This document shows, piece by piece, positions 5,996 through 6,582 of a DNA stretch of 6,582 nucleotides. Position 1 is the first letter of the stretch. Every line of letters starts with the position of its first letter. This DNA is from Neptuniibacter sp. (GTDB taxonomy: Bacteria > Pseudomonadota > Gammaproteobacteria > Pseudomonadales > Balneatricaceae). The notes under the pieces were generated by a model. The model saw nothing but the letters and a program-made list of their open reading frames with translations, did no database searches and was not told the origin of the DNA. A program made the translations under genes and the position numbers. The stretch spans positions 1 to 6,582 of the forward strand of contig JASBRM010000240.1 of assembly GCA_030149405.1 (NCBI GenBank), written 5' to 3'.

Positions 5996-6582
5996 TTAGG
6001 CTTGGATGCGAATAAAATTAATCCTGCTTTGTCGACTATCTGGACCAGTGTTTTAAATACTGAATACAGTTGTTCCCCTCTGATGCAGATGCAAGCATCA
6101 TTAAAGCAATCCAATCCTGCTGCTCTGGCAATGTTTACCGGTATGGTTCAAGGCGTTAAGGGTGTTGGTGTCGCCATGAACGATTTTTCTGTGGATATGA
6201 ATGGGCCAGCGCCGGATATCAATGGCATTGATGCCTTATTGACTCTTTCTGCGGATAATCCTGAAGTTCTGTTCAATATGGCCAAAACTTTTGCTCCGAA
6301 CCTGGCTTCAATTCAACTTCCTACAGATGGTTCACCTGTTGATCTTTCCGCATATATCCCGAACCCTAAAGCAGATCAGGTTCAGCCTATGCTGGCATTA
6401 AAAGGCCAGCATCTGGTGGTTTATACCGGAGAAAAATCGAAAGTAATGGCAGAGGCTTTAGAGAGTGAAATACCAAAAAATAATGGCGTAATGAGCCTGT
6501 CTGCGGACTACTCACGTTTGTTTACACCGCTGGTGCCGTTAATGGAGATGAACGCGACCCCTGAGGTTGCCGAGCAGTTTCA
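5996..6582 (+). pseudogene. Continuation of the same envelope protein gene after the in-frame TGA (3' end outside the window)
   Basis: Directly after the TGA the same frame is open for 195 codons to the right edge. It reads LGLDANKINPALSTIW and later GVGVAMNDFSVDMNG, DALLTLSADNPEVLF and VQPMLALKGQHLVVYTGEKS. The composition and strand/helix rhythm match the upstream part, and one stretch (about 6131-6318) looks like a repeat of residues 290-341 before the stop. No good restart exists: the first in-frame ATG (6083) has no ribosome site and would cut off 29 conserved-looking codons. A one-base nonsense change or a read error best explains it: TGG (Trp), CGA (Arg) and GGA (Gly) each become TGA by one substitution, and Gly would give FGFGLGLD. 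Recoding is less likely. The absence of further damage argues the event is recent or the stop is not absolute. Confidence 0.65.

Noticed and set aside
5993..6050. Selenocysteine insertion at the TGA
   Set aside because: The sequence after the TGA offers only a weak GGAT/ATCC pairing with a 13-nt loop, not a convincing SECIS hairpin, and the context (FGF-stop-LGLD) does not resemble a redox motif.
4943..6582. Genome-wide reassignment of TGA to a sense codon
   Set aside because: About 1,900 codons in the other five loci contain no in-frame TGA, so a single case is better explained by mutation or error. It can only be settled on the full genome.
6083..6582. A separate gene starting after the TGA
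   Set aside because: The first in-frame ATG has no ribosome site, and the protein-like sequence begins right at the stop, well before that ATG.
1..6582. Complete Wadjet or other defence island
   Set aside because: Only the SMC subunit is visible; no kleisin, kite, nuclease, toxin, CRISPR or mobile-element gene is in the window.

Overview
The window looks like chromosomal DNA from a gammaproteobacterium of moderate GC. This is judged from the protein families and codon use; genus cannot be fixed, although a marine Oceanospirillales-type host would fit. It holds six protein-coding loci with almost no spare DNA. There are no RNA genes, insertion sequences, CRISPR repeats or phage genes.

Layout: (1) Positions 2-1690 (+) carry the C-terminal half of a MukB/MksB/JetC-type SMC ATPase; its N-terminal half and any partner genes lie upstream of the window. 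(2) A TetR regulator (1696-2289, -) converges on it with 5 bp between the stop codons. (3) A three-part lipoprotein (2356-3360, +) is divergent from the TetR gene across 66 bp. That gap holds overlapping candidate promoters and a small palindrome, so the lipoprotein gene is the natural candidate target. (4) A two-gene operon on the minus strand encodes a von Willebrand factor A (VWA) protein (4110-4814) and then a membrane-anchored J-domain protein (3357-4094, GTG start). The J-protein gene shares a TTAA stop overlap with the lipoprotein gene. (5) Divergent from the operon, an envelope protein gene of an unnamed family starts at 4943. It meets an in-frame TGA at 5993, yet the same frame continues as convincing protein to the window end.

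The points most worth following are these. The interrupted gene at 4943 could be a nonsense pseudogene, a sequencing error or a recoded stop. The SMC ATPase has no JetD/MksG nuclease gene directly downstream. The TetR/lipoprotein pair looks self-contained. The VWA/J-domain pair is a recurring gene pair whose function is not known to me. All five stop codons at gene ends seen here are TAA, and the TGA at 5993 is the only TGA in the reading frame of any of these genes. I see no complete new defence system; the SMC gene is the only defence-related candidate, and its upstream partners are out of view.
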